Positions 20,875 to 29,958 of a stretch of DNA of 33,108 nt are shown piece after piece. Below the pieces are notes generated by a model. That model made no database searches, was not told where the DNA came from, and was given only the letters and a program-made list of their open reading frames with translations. Position 1 is the first letter of the stretch. Each line of letters opens with the position of its first letter. Both the position numbers and the translations under genes were made by a program. Origin of the DNA: Mycoemilia scoparia (taxonomy: Eukaryota > Kickxellomycota > Kickxellomycetes > Kickxellales > Kickxellaceae); contig JANBPU010000177.1 of assembly GCA_027575805.1 (NCBI GenBank), positions 1-33,108 on the forward strand, read 5' to 3'.

Positions 20875-22647
20875 TTATTGGAATATCATGAATGCTGGAT
20901 TTTCAAATATGATATTTGGATACCACATTATTAGCTTTTTTGCATCAAATGAGCTGATAGGAAGCCCTATGAGTCCTACTCTTTTGAGGCCAGGCGTCAA
21001 TTGGATGATAAAAGATATCATGGCAAAGTCAAGATCTGCTTTGGAGTTATGGATCCTTAATCTATATACCCTGGTATGTGGTTTGAAAACATGATGTGTG
21101 GGACCATTTTCAGTTTCAATAAACGAGTTTTCTAGCGCTTCTAGTGTATGATCCTGGTAAATCCCAATTGTTATTTCCTTTATATAAGGCAATTTGTTCA
21201 GAAGATATTGCAAGTTCATTACATCTACTATCCAATTTTCAATTGACAATTTTTGTATTAATGAAGATACCCACCGACTCTCTATTTTTTTATCCTGTAA
21301 TGAGTCACCACTATTGGCATTTCCATCAAATAATACACCATCGTTGACTTGAAGGATTTGAAATATTGTGCTTGCCGATATTTTGATGAATTGCAGTTGT
21401 GGAAGGTTTTGGACAAGAGTCAAAAAGCCTGCATTTCCAAAACTTGGAAACTCGTTTGGATTTTGGTTGAAAGGAAGTTCTTCAAGCATTATAGTATATA
21501 CATCTAGGCTAATTAAATGTGGACAATTGGCAGCAATGCTTTCTGCAATTGAGTCATATATGAATGGAAGACTCAGATGGGTCAACATTGGCCAAACAGC
21601 CTCAGAATTTTTATTATTGTTGTCGTTGGCGGGAAGTATTCTTTTTAAAGGGTTGGTTGAGATAACTGTCATATCATTGGTACCAGTTAGGCTACAATAG
21701 TGTACGGCTAAGCGTGTTAATGTTTTGTTGAATATTTTTGGATCCAATACCCATACCTCTTGGGCAGATGTCATCTCAAGCTCCTGGATAATAAGTTGTT
21801 TTAGCTTTAGGGGAGTATCTTTTGTTAACAACGAGAATGTATTTGTAGCTGCTTTAATTTCAAGTGATTGCAATAAAGGGAATGATTCGGAAATGGCAAG
21901 CATGGTAGTAGGGGAAATTGTATAGTTGTTGATGCTCAATGTTGTGAGGTGAGTTTGAATGTTCTGACATGACCTAATCGATTGTTCTAATTCTCTGTTA
22001 ATATTTGTCATCAGCCCTTGATGACCATTCCCAGCATCCTCGATATTATCAGCAATATTAAAAACTTGATTTATGAGCCCTCTCACCGATACCCTTATTT
22101 CTGTTATAGAACACACATATTGCCGTGAAAGAGCATTAAATACTTGAGGAAGTTGTTGAGGCTGGATGATCAATTTCAAGTACTTCAGTTTTGTAAATGT
22201 CTGCGAAATTAGCTCAAATACTCTTACAACGTTGTAATTGTGATTTACTTGAATAGTCAAAGAATCTACATATGGCCACTCAAATTCAGTGAAGCACTTT
22301 TTAATGATCTGGTATACTTTAGAATTAGCTGTGTTCATTCGAAGTCCTGGGATTTTTCCCGACAAGTTAAGTATTCGAGCATACTTTCCATTTCTTTGCA
22401 GGAAATTGTGGTTTGATGAGTTTTCAGGGTGGTCCATGTAGAGTACATCTCTAAGGTCAAGTATATAATAGCAGTTGGTTATCAATTTCATTATATGATT
22501 GTATTGTTCTAAATAAGTTGGAAAGTATGTATCATCATTATCAATCGCGTTTGCTTCTAGCAGATAACTAACGATGGTAAATTTTATATTTTCGGGTAGC
22601 CTGAGCAAATTTTGTGCAGCGGTGTATTCATTTTTATTGGATTTCAT
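20875..22647 (-). CDS. F-box/LRR-like protein
   Basis: A single exon encoding 590 residues. The N-terminus carries an F-box-like helix, LPENIKFTIVSYLL (about 17-30). The rest has repeated leucine-rich segments with the spacing of irregular LRRs, for example LTTLSINNYTISPTTMLAI, LTRLAVHYCSL, LTHLSLPFIYDSIAESIA and LISLDVY. F-box proteins recruit substrates to SCF ubiquitin ligases by binding Skp1; the LRR part usually binds the substrate. The F-box is weak and lacks clear further Skp1-contact motifs, so ligase membership is inference. The ATG follows a stretch without an in-frame extension. AATAAA overlaps the stop codon (CCAATAAAAAC), a possible polyadenylation signal. Such genes often form large, fast-changing families in fungi. 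Confidence 0.75.
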   Translation of the reverse strand: MKSNKNEYTAAQNLLRLPENIKFTIVSYLLEANAIDNDDTYFPTYLEQYNHIMKLITNCYYILDLRDVLYMDHPENSSNHNFLQRNGKYARILNLSGKIPGLRMNTANSKVYQIIKKCFTEFEWPYVDSLTIQVNHNYNVVRVFELISQTFTKLKYLKLIIQPQQLPQVFNALSRQYVCSITEIRVSVRGLINQVFNIADNIEDAGNGHQGLMTNINRELEQSIRSCQNIQTHLTTLSINNYTISPTTMLAISESFPLLQSLEIKAATNTFSLLTKDTPLKLKQLIIQELEMTSAQEVWVLDPKIFNKTLTRLAVHYCSLTGTNDMTVISTNPLKRILPANDNNNKNSEAVWPMLTHLSLPFIYDSIAESIAANCPHLISLDVYTIMLEELPFNQNPNEFPSFGNAGFLTLVQNLPQLQFIKISASTIFQILQVNDGVLFDGNANSGDSLQDKKIESRWVSSLIQKLSIENWIVDVMNLQYLLNKLPYIKEITIGIYQDHTLEALENSFIETENGPTHHVFKPHTRVYRLRIHNSKADLDFAMISFIIQLTPGLKRVGLIGLPISSFDAKKLIMWYPNIIFENPAFMIFQ

Positions 22648-23066
22648 TCCTGTTTGGGGTCAGGAAGACGAGTTAATGCTTATAGTAAATATGAATAAAA
22701 GTAATAATATACAGTCAAGTTATAATAAAGAAACAAATGAGGTTGGTTGAGATAGATAGACAAATAGATAGAGAGAGAGATTGTGGGTAAGGCTATATTG
22801 TAAATACTTTTGGAGCAATATTCTCCTTTCAAATAGCAAAGAAACCTTGCTTGTTAGTAGTACTTGAAATCAAAATCTCTATTTCTTTATGCACAAAGAT
22901 TTATTGCGATGCTGTTGATAAAGTAAGCTATTAGATTATTTATTTGATGCACACGCATGTTATCTGGACAAAATCAAAATCAAAACAAAAGTGATTCGCA
23001 TTCAAGTGCATCATGTTATTTTCTCAATTGAGTGATTTATAAAGGATTGGAGTTAGTCAGAATATT
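22648..23066. other. Upstream region of the F-box gene
   Basis: AT-rich, with a GATA/GAGA tract near 22752-22783. No gene or clear core promoter was recognised. Confidence 0.4.
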
Positions 23067-23150
23067 TAGTCAAAGTTCACAGGCTTTAGAAAAAGATAGG
23101 TATCCAGGAGTTGTATTTGAAATAACTAATAGCTAGGCCAAAAACTGAGG
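23067..23150 (+). repeat. Dispersed repeat D, copy 3 (3' truncated)
   Basis: Contains GTCAAAGTTCACAGGCTTT, CCAGGAGTTGTATTTGAAAT and AGGCCAAAAACTGAGG. The terminal third found in other copies (CATTTCTGCC onward) is missing. It is replaced by ACTATTTTTGAA, which looks like a fragment of a MITE terminus, and then by a complete MITE. Confidence 0.6.
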
Positions 23151-23166
23151 ATCAACTATTTTTGAA

Positions 23167-23286
23167 TATGGATCATAATTTTTGAAGGGTGACTTTTGGT
23201 GGCCAACGATTAAAGGGGCAATCCCAGCCAAATGAGTGATCACAGTCTATTCGCAAATGGTCACCCTTCAAAAATAACTACCCATA
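23167..23286 (-). mobile_element. MITE copy A2
   Basis: TA-flanked, about 120 bp. Termini contain GGATCATAATTTTTGAAGGG and CCCTTCAAAAATAACTACCC. The interior on the reverse strand carries CTCATTTGGCTGGGATTG, CCCCTTTAATCGTTGG and CCACCAAAAGTCACCC, matching copy A1. Its right TA is also the left TA of the next element. Confidence 0.8.
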
Positions 23287-23405
23287 TGGGCAATTATTTT
23301 TGAAGAGCTAAATTAATACTATCAATGATAATATAAGCTTGCTCGGTATGCGAGATAAAGCTGGACCACTAGTAAAAATTAGTCCTTCAAAAATAATCAC
23401 TCATA
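23285..23405. mobile_element. MITE copy C
   Basis: Shares the terminal inverted repeat (GGGCAATTATTTTTGAAG on the left, CCTTCAAAAATAATCACTC on the right) and the TA flanks with the A/B elements. The interior is largely different, with only a short block CCACTAGTAAAAATT reminiscent of B. About 121 bp, non-coding. Confidence 0.7.
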
Positions 23406-23547
23406 TGATATACATAAGCCCTATTTAATAAATTAGTTTATGCTACATATCTGTAAAGCACTGTATTTGTGTTTCTTTAAAGTTTGCTATAGTTCAGGAT
23501 AATTTTATTGGGAATTCCAATTTCTAAAGAATTTAAAAATGGTTATT

Positions 23548-24753
23548 TTAGTTACCTGACTTACTGTGTTTAAATTCTTCATACTCTGGATCCTCATACT
23601 CACTAGTTTCACCAAGTTGGTCAGAATCTTGATCTTCATCCTCACTATTATCACCAAGTTGGTCAGAGTCTTGACCTTCTTGCCCACTAGTATCATCAAG
23701 TTGGTCAGAATCTTGATCTTCATACCCATTAGCATCATCAAAATGGTCAGAATCTTGATCTTCATACTCACTAGTATCATCAGGTTGGTCAGAATCTTGA
23801 TCCTCAATATCTGAATCCTCATCAAAGCTTTCGTCAACTGGCGAAAATTCAGACATTGACGCACAACTATCATCCTCATCATATTTCTTCTTTTGTACTC
23901 TTTCATGCTCTGAATGACTTTCTTCAGTCTCAGACACCTCATTATCAGTATCAAAAAGTACATCCCTATCATCTTCATCCTCTTCATCCTCTTCATCCTC
24001 TGAATGACTTTCTTCAGTCTCAGACACCTCATTATCAATACCAAAAAGTACATCCCTAACATCTGTATCCTCTGCATACTCTTCATCATCTGAATAATCT
24101 GTTGAAGACTCAGTATCTGACCTATTACTGTTAAATTTACCAGCAGCTAAAGATAACCAACCTCCATCTTTGTTTAGTTTTACACCTGGAATAGATTCAC
24201 AGTATTCATAATAATCTCTCTCGACCTCCATAATATCATCCTGATCATCTTCATCTTCATGATCATAATTCCCAGAGAAAACCTTTATATCCACGTAATA
24301 TTTCGTAAGTCTCATAATATTAATGTTGAGACTTGGAGCCCCAACCCTGAATCTAAAAACCTGGTATGGGTTTTCTGTTTCAGATTCTGAGGATTTTAGG
24401 ATGAGGTCTTTGAGTTCACTGTCATTGGTAATGGTTGCTAGTCTGCTGTATTCCATTTGTTCGTCGGCCTCTTCTTTTAATTCGATATCATAAATATCTT
24501 TCTATAAAATATGGGAATTAGTTTTAGTCAGTAATGATGTATGTACGTGTGTTGGGTTTAGGATATTGTTCAATAATTAGAGAAAGAGATAGAGAGAGAG
24601 AGAGATGTTGTAACTTACAAATCTGTTAGACTTTGCTTGAAGTTTTTCAATAATTGTTGTAAGTAGGTCGTCTTCATCTGTTACTGTAGGTTCATCTAAA
24701 TCCATACAGGCTACTACTAAAGTGTTGTCTTTCCATTCGATTTGATTAAGCAT
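23548..24753 (-). CDS. Acidic Asp/Ser-repeat protein, unknown function
   Basis: Two exons joined on the minus strand: 24753-24619 and 24501-23548. The intron (117 bp) has GTAAGT and TTTTATAG ends, and the frame is kept (SNRF then KDIYDIEL). The predicted protein has 362 residues. The first 150 or so are non-repetitive (MLNQIEWKDNTLVVACMD..., later FRFRVGAPSLNINIMRL) with no domain recognised. After that come very acidic, Ser-rich segments: two copies of RDVLFxxDNEVSETEESHSE, then five 14-residue repeats of the type EDQDSDQxDDTS. The tail is probably disordered and phosphorylatable by casein kinase 2, which is inference. GTAAGT near 23570 and TTCTTTAG near 23530 could mark a 41-bp third intron, which would change the last few residues. 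Function and localisation are unknown. Confidence 0.65.
23602..23811 (-). repeat. Five tandem 42-bp coding repeats
   Basis: Each unit encodes 14 residues (forms such as GYEDQDSDQLDDTS). The reading frame is kept in all five and most differences are substitutions, so copy number could vary without breaking the gene. Confidence 0.85.
23909..24058 (-). repeat. Direct 60-bp repeat within acidic gene
   Basis: About 60 bp at 23909-23968 recur at 23999-24058 with two differences seen, a 90-bp period that preserves frame. Both encode RDVLF followed by DNEVSETEESHSE. Confidence 0.8.
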
Positions 24754-24777
24754 GTTTTGAATATATTAATATATGTA

Positions 24778-24780
24778 GAT

Positions 24781-24827
<47 letters not shown>
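24778..24827. repeat. (GATA)n microsatellite, about 12 units
   Basis: An almost perfect GATA tract lies about 25 bases upstream of the acidic gene's start codon, so it falls in its 5' leader or core promoter (ATCT repeats in the mRNA sense). Confidence 0.9.
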
Positions 24828-24899
24828 TATAAAGTTAAGTATTTGATAAGTTATTATTTAAGTTTAAAGTAAATGTAATAAATTTAAATTTTTTAAATG

Positions 24900-25441
24900 C
24901 ATAATTCATGTCCTGCTGATAGACTACTTATAAGCAGATAGAGAAGAGCAGGATGCGGCATAAAATAAAATATTTTGTTTTTTCAGTCAGTTGATAAATC
25001 GTGATAATGCTGATGAAGAAAAGGCTTGGTTGTGTGTGCGTGTTGAATTTGTAGGTTAATCTTTGGTTTAGCTGAAAAGTAAAGTTATGATCAACAAGAT
25101 TTTTTGTCATTTTCTTTAGAGTTAGTCGAAAAATACACAATGAAAGGCATTTGTGTATCTTTAAAATACGAAACAGTTTTTTTGTAAAGACTTGTTTAGT
25201 GATAAACCTTGGATAATCTAAAATCAAATTGTTCGGTTTGTATGTTATTGAAGAGTAAATCTATACCACTTTTTTCTCTCCTTGAATATGATATTTTTTT
25301 TACGATGATGATATTGTTGATTGAAACCAATTTTCTTTCAACAAATGCTGTAAAGGAATTGGAAAAAATAGTACTAATTGACATGCTGATACAAAGTGGA
25401 GTAGTTTGATTTTCAAATAAAGATATATATTTTATAAACAT
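24900..25441. other. Coding-like scraps on both strands
   Basis: The plus strand has two short open pieces (one reading QLINRDNADEEKAWLCVRV near 24988-25052, another reading VEKYTMKGICVSLKYETVFL near 25126-25187) separated by a GTTAAT...TTTCTTTAG segment that looks like an intron. A third open piece at 25209-25409 contains STNAVKELEKIVLIDMLIQS. In-frame stops (TAGTGATAA near 25197) block a continuous gene. The minus strand has an 81-codon ATG frame at 25196-25441. One of these could be a small or dead gene; I could not build a full model and recognise no domain. Confidence 0.2.
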
Positions 25442-25897
25442 CTCAGAATTGAATTACTTGCATGAAATGAGATGTGATGAGGTATGGTACCAGTTTATTT
25501 GTTTAATTCAAGCTTTTATTATAAAAAATACAAATATGAATGGTTATGATGGATCGAACCATGAGCAAAGTCCTAAAGATCATTTATTGAAAAAGTAATT
25601 AGAATTAAATCAATGATCCTTAAAAATCTTGAATGGAGTGTGATCTAGATTGTGCAAATAATAGCAAGAGGCTTAGGAAAAATCAAACTAAACTAATTTT
25701 ATCACCACACCCTCTCCTCTCTCTTTCTCTACTACCAGATAACAATACCAAATTAGAAACAAAGCTGTTATATTATATATTATATATATAGGCTTTCTGT
25801 TATTTCTTTCTATACTATATTATACGTATTTACATTTATATTCTATAATTCCCTAATCAGAGCTTTGAATATATATATAAAACCTACAAACACCGAA
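25442..25897 (+). promoter_or_regulatory. Upstream region of mL46
   Basis: AT-rich, with TATATTATATATATAGGC near 25775-25793 as a possible TATA region. No gene. ATG at 25865 lies in frame with the mL46 coding sequence, but the next ATG (25898) is preferred because it begins a typical mitochondrial presequence. Confidence 0.35.
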
Positions 25898-27033
25898 ATG
25901 TTAATTCCAAGATTACATTCCACCACAACCACCATTGTTGGTAAAAGATTTGTAACCTTAACTTCTTCTTCTGTTGCTGCTGCTACTGCTGCAGCTAATC
26001 GACAATTACTCCACACCACAACACCCAAATTCCTTCAGAAAGCCAAGATATCAGCAGGAATTTTACTCCAACGCGATCCAATAATAACACCCACTCAAAC
26101 ACCCTTTGAAAAAGAATTTAGCAAATATCAAGATTTTTTAAGATACCAAACGGCCGATCCATTTCCTCAAGACTTTTATATCAAAAAGGGTAGTACGCTA
26201 GATAAGCAATGGAAACAACGGGATGTGGAGCAACAGAAAGTTTGGTATTTTGATGCCAAGCTTGGAGGAGGCGTGGATTCCAAAAAAGGGGCGGCTGGGA
26301 AGAAATTGAATAAATCTTCTCAAGCTGTGGTGGAAGAAGAAGAAGAAGGAGGAGCTGCAATTATTGACGGTAATTCTTCTAATGAAGCCGAGGTTGCCTT
26401 ACAACCAAGAATAACTGAGGCCGATAAAAAAGGAGATCAGAAATCGTTGGAAAGAAAATTGGATCGTACTTTATATTTATTGGTTAAGGATAGTAATGGT
26501 AATGGTGGCTGGAAGTTGCCACAAGGATTGGTAGCTCAGGATGAGGTTTTAAAAACTGTAAGTACTAAATATTATATTTATAGGTGGGATATATATATAT
26601 ATATATATAATATGTTTCCTAGAATCCATGTTGATTTGTATATGTGTGTGTTTTAGGCTGCTGAACGTCATTTGGCCGAGTCGGTTGGAACTAATATGGA
26701 TATATGGTTTGTTGGAAACGGACCAATCGGTCATCATATTTCATCAGCCAGTATTAACGAAAAGGTAAAACTTTGATATATCTATTCAACAATAGTAGCC
26801 CCTGCTATTGATCTTCAAAACAAAACAAAGCTTTATTAACATCAATGTGAATATGTATGATAATTTTGTAGGTATTTTTCATGAAGGCACATATATTCTC
26901 CGGCCAAGTCAAACCATCAAAAGAATCATCATCGATAGTAAAGGATTTTGTATGGGTAACTCGTGAAGAAATTGAATCACTGGTCGAGCCAGAATATTGG
27001 GCTGGAATCAAAGACATGCTCTCATCTCAATAA
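25898..27033 (+). CDS. Mitochondrial large ribosomal subunit protein mL46
   Basis: Three exons: 25898-26557, 26657-26764 and 26872-27033. Both introns (99 and 107 bp) have GT-AG ends and lie between codons. The joined protein has 309 residues, near the length of yeast Mrpl17 and human MRPL46. It starts with a Ser/Thr/Arg-rich, acid-free presequence (MLIPRLHSTTTTIVGKRF), followed by the family block ISAGILLQRDPIITPTQTPF and FSKYQDFLRY. The Nudix-like half has LERKLDRTLYLLVKD, GWKLPQGLV, TAAERHLAES in exon 2 and VFFMKAHIFSGQV with DFVWVTREEI in exon 3. Known members sit in the mitochondrial ribosome and are not known to hydrolyse nucleotides. A Glu-rich insert and the extra loop at about 130-185 are lineage-specific. 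Start and intron borders were chosen for frame and homology. It converges with the next gene, whose stop is about 240 bp away. Confidence 0.92.
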
Positions 27034-27270
27034 ATCTTTGTAAATGTGTGTGTTATTTAATCACAACAAACAAAAAAAGACAAGAAGAAAATAAAGAGAA
27101 AGGATTTAGCATGTTGATCATTGATTTTTATATAGGGTTTAGAAAAAAGCATTTATCAAATAGAATAATCTCATATTAAATTACATAACAACGAATATCT
27201 GTCTGCGAGTGTTTATGGCGAGTTGGCCCAAGGTGCCACCAGTTCAATAGTAGCTATTCATTCCAAAGAA

Positions 27271-28848
27271 TTAGTGGTGATTGTGGTTGGGAAGATGGTG
27301 ATGGTGGTGAGCAGAAGAACTAGAAGAAGGATATGGCATAGGCATAGGCATAGGTTGTGGACGATAGCTATAAGCACCGCCATAAAAACTCCTAAACGGA
27401 TCGTTGAGCGATCTATGGACCAGTGCGTAAATTTCGTTCCTCTTTGTGTCCACAAGTTCATCTGGAGTAACCGTAAACACAAAATCACTCCTCAAGACTT
27501 TTTTCCATGCTTTCGAGTTCCAATAGATAAAAGGCAGCACAAATATACCAACAATCGATATGATCAGCAGGAATGTAAGGAATCCACTGAACCACATGCG
27601 GCCCCAAATAGTATTGCTGTAAACTTTGATTTGGTCCTGAGACATCGGGAATTCGACCTTGACATAGTGCGGGTATCCACATTCGACCACAGCCTGTTTT
27701 ATTGCCTTGCGGGCGCGTTCGTAATCCCAGATTACGCGCTTTTGGACATGGAGCTGTTTGATGGTACTTTCGGAGTTTGTGTAGTCGAGTAGGAGACTCA
27801 TAGTTTCTTGTTCCTCCAAAGCTGATGGTGACGAGCCAGGATGATGATGTTGCTGCTGCTGCTGTTGGTATTGGAGAATGGAGTTTCTTCCGATTGATGG
27901 TCTTTTGGAATTGTTGTTGTTTCTGGATGTCGTCGTCGTAGAGTACAGTTGGGATCCATTCGGATTGATGAATGGGGTAAGGTCCAAACTAAACTTGAAA
28001 TCCTGGATTTGGCCGCCGCTGCCGCTGCCTCCGCATCTATTGCCGTTGGTATTGAAGATTCTGTTGCATTGCTCCAGTCTATCATGGTGGCTGCTGTTAG
28101 TGTTCGTAGTGTTGTATTGTGTTTGGTTTGGGTCAGGAATAGGGAATGGGTCGGGAGTAGCGTCTCTGTACATGTAGCCGGTAACAACTGCAGTAACTGT
28201 GGGTCGGCTGTTAAGAGATGTGACGAACTTGTATAATAGATCAGGGTCGGTATTTAGTGCGACATCGCAGCTTGTATATCCGTGGGTTGTTTGGTCATAG
28301 TCAAGACCCACCAATATGGAATTTAGACTGTCAATTGAACTACCACCGCTGGCGACACTGTTGCTTCTGTGTGTGGACGCACCAGCTCCTCCTGTATTAT
28401 TGGAACGGCGGTGACCAACGTATGGCGTGGTTGAGGCTGGCCGATGATGCTCGTTTTGTTGCAGGTTTGATATGGCTGGATTGTTACCACTGGTATTGGC
28501 CCGAGTTCTGCTGGTATTGTCTAACAGAGGCCGAGTTTCTGATTCCAAATTGCTAATGACTTCGTCATATGCTGGTGGCGGCTGGTCATGGTGTTGTTGG
28601 TCACCGCTAGGAATTTCCTCAGTGGCGGCTCCTGTTGCTGCTGGGCTTGATGCGTCATGGGCTTCTGAAGCCGGCCGTAGTTGTGCATTTGCTGTACCTG
28701 CTCCTTGTTGCTGCTGCTGCTGGTTTGGTGAAGAGGAGGAATTGGCATTACCAACAACAGCCTCGCCTTGGCTTGGCCCCTGGCCCTCGTTTACCAAGTT
28801 AGTAGGCTTTGAAGCATCGTCACTACTGAGCAGCTTCTTCTTGGCCAT
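27271..28848 (-). CDS. Conserved fungal membrane protein with PPAY motif
   Basis: A single exon encoding 525 residues. Frame upstream stays open to 28986 but has no further ATG, so the start is MAKKKLL at 28848. The N-terminal 180 residues are low complexity, with PPAY at 91-94 (a WW-domain ligand, as used to recruit Nedd4/Rsp5 ubiquitin ligases). A conserved block follows: YTSCDVALNTDPDLLYKF (191-208), then DFKFSLDLTPFI (283-294), interrupted by Asn/Gln/His-rich inserts. Near the C-terminus are DYERARKAIKQAVVECGYP, one transmembrane helix (about 419-442, FSGFLTFLLIISIVGIFVLP) and a basic region KAWKKVLRSDF, with a Pro/His-rich tail. The architecture resembles a family of uncharacterised fungal proteins with the same blocks; no reaction is known. 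A role as a ubiquitin-ligase adaptor is a guess from the PPAY motif. Confidence 0.75.
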   Translation of the reverse strand: MAKKKLLSSDDASKPTNLVNEGQGPSQGEAVVGNANSSSSPNQQQQQQGAGTANAQLRPASEAHDASSPAATGAATEEIPSGDQQHHDQPPPAYDEVISNLESETRPLLDNTSRTRANTSGNNPAISNLQQNEHHRPASTTPYVGHRRSNNTGGAGASTHRSNSVASGGSSIDSLNSILVGLDYDQTTHGYTSCDVALNTDPDLLYKFVTSLNSRPTVTAVVTGYMYRDATPDPFPIPDPNQTQYNTTNTNSSHHDRLEQCNRIFNTNGNRCGGSGSGGQIQDFKFSLDLTPFINPNGSQLYSTTTTSRNNNNSKRPSIGRNSILQYQQQQQQHHHPGSSPSALEEQETMSLLLDYTNSESTIKQLHVQKRVIWDYERARKAIKQAVVECGYPHYVKVEFPMSQDQIKVYSNTIWGRMWFSGFLTFLLIISIVGIFVLPFIYWNSKAWKKVLRSDFVFTVTPDELVDTKRNEIYALVHRSLNDPFRSFYGGAYSYRPQPMPMPMPYPSSSSSAHHHHHLPNHNHH

Positions 28849-29007
28849 TAAATTATTTATTATAAGAGCGCGTGGATGGAAAAGAAGTATGGCAAAGGCT
28901 GCAAATATATAAAGAAAGAAAATAAGAGCTGGCTTGAGGATGATGATGATGAGACACAAGAAACCAAAGAGCTGTTTGGCTGACAAGTCTTGGCTTAAAG
29001 GTCATAC
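28849..29007. promoter_or_regulatory. Compact bidirectional promoter region
   Basis: Only 159 bp separate the start codons of the divergent membrane-protein gene (28848, -) and the small gene (29008, +). No clear TATA box was seen on either strand. Shared promoter activity is inferred from the spacing. Confidence 0.4.
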
Positions 29008-29606
29008 ATGCCTCCTTCTACTAAACCTATTCAATTCCTGCCACCGCAATATGACCCTGCCCAGCTTCAGCCAATAATTGATTGGTTTATCAAAGGAGCT
29101 GGCATGCACGGATCTTGTTTTCTTTATATGGGGTCAGGGCGATTGAATTATAAGAAGCGTGAGCTCAATATGTTGATACAAATAGCTGGTTCTTCATCAA
29201 AAGGAAACAAATTGGTGTCCTCATACATTCCCTACAGATCAATTTACAAGGTATACATTTTAGCTGGAGTTTTGGTGGTGATTGGCTGGTATCCAAGGGA
29301 GTATCCTAGTGCCCTTTTAGAGGAGACTCCGCCAAATGTGTGTGGAAGCTTGTGGGTTATGGAGATGTTCAGGTAAAAGCATCATAGTTTGTGGTATTTC
29401 TTGGCAGTTACTACAAGTTTCTTATTATGCTATCACTTATTTTCTTGCTTGGCCATTATCGCATGGCGGTGGTGAGGTCTTCTATTCTAGACAAGAGCTT
29501 CATTCAAATGAGTCCTAAGCTTATGCTCTTTTCGATAGCTCCTCCAACCACCAAAGCCAACACGATGATCCATTTGGTAATAAAGAGCATAATTAACTTT
29601 GCATAA
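29008..29606 (+). CDS. Small hydrophobic protein, unknown, probable short intron
   Basis: The first exon (29008-29372) opens with MPPSTKPIQFLPPQYDPAQL and contains LVSSYIPYRSIYK before a hydrophobic stretch VYILAGVLVVIGW. Its frame stops at 29374-29376, but splicing 29373-29407 (GTAAAAGC to CTTGGCAG, 35 bp) joins it in frame to a second hydrophobic piece (FLIMLSLIFLLGHYRMAVV) that runs to TAA at 29604. The result has 187 residues and two likely membrane segments. A 35-bp intron is unusually short, so the alternative is that the gene ends at 29376 with 122 residues, or uses a longer intron from GTATAC at 29249. No family is recognised. Confidence 0.45.
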
Positions 29607-29783
29607 AATAATTAGATCAGGGCCTGGCAAAGATTTGAACTAAAATTAATGTTTTGCCCCAAAGTAAATCTCATTAACGAATAATATCGCTCGAATTTTC
29701 CAGATCTCAACACAAAAAAATAAAAGTCCCAAAAGACCAGCGCCAGTGACCCCACCAAAAAGCAGCAGCAAGGCCTGTTGTGG

Positions 29784-29789
29784 TATAAA
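29784..29789 (+). promoter_or_regulatory. Putative TATA box of zuotin
   Basis: TATAAA (in TGGTATAAAAG) lies 170 bases before the zuotin ATG. The 165 or so bases after it contain no ATG and are pyrimidine-rich, as expected for a leader. Confidence 0.5.
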
Positions 29790-29958
29790 AGAAATCTTCT
29801 TTGCTGCTTGGTGTTTGAATCTTTACTGCGAGTATTCTATCTTCCTTCACCCTTATCTTTGCCTTTCCGTCTGCATTTTGCATCTTAGATATATTTATAG
29901 ACGTCTTTTCGCACTTACCCATACGCGGAGAATACAAAATTTCATAACCAAAAACAAA

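Noticed and set aside
25540..25600. tRNA-like B box (GGTTCGATCC on the minus strand)
   Set aside because: The T-stem does not pair and no acceptor or D arm could be found.
25865..25897. Eleven-residue upstream extension of mL46
   Set aside because: It contains Glu and breaks the presequence pattern; ATG at 25898 gives a typical mitochondrial targeting sequence. Not excluded.
28849..28986. N-terminal extension of the PPAY protein with a hydrophobic leader
   Set aside because: The extension begins with TTG, not ATG, and would leave only 21 bases to the divergent gene. The first ATG is at 28848.
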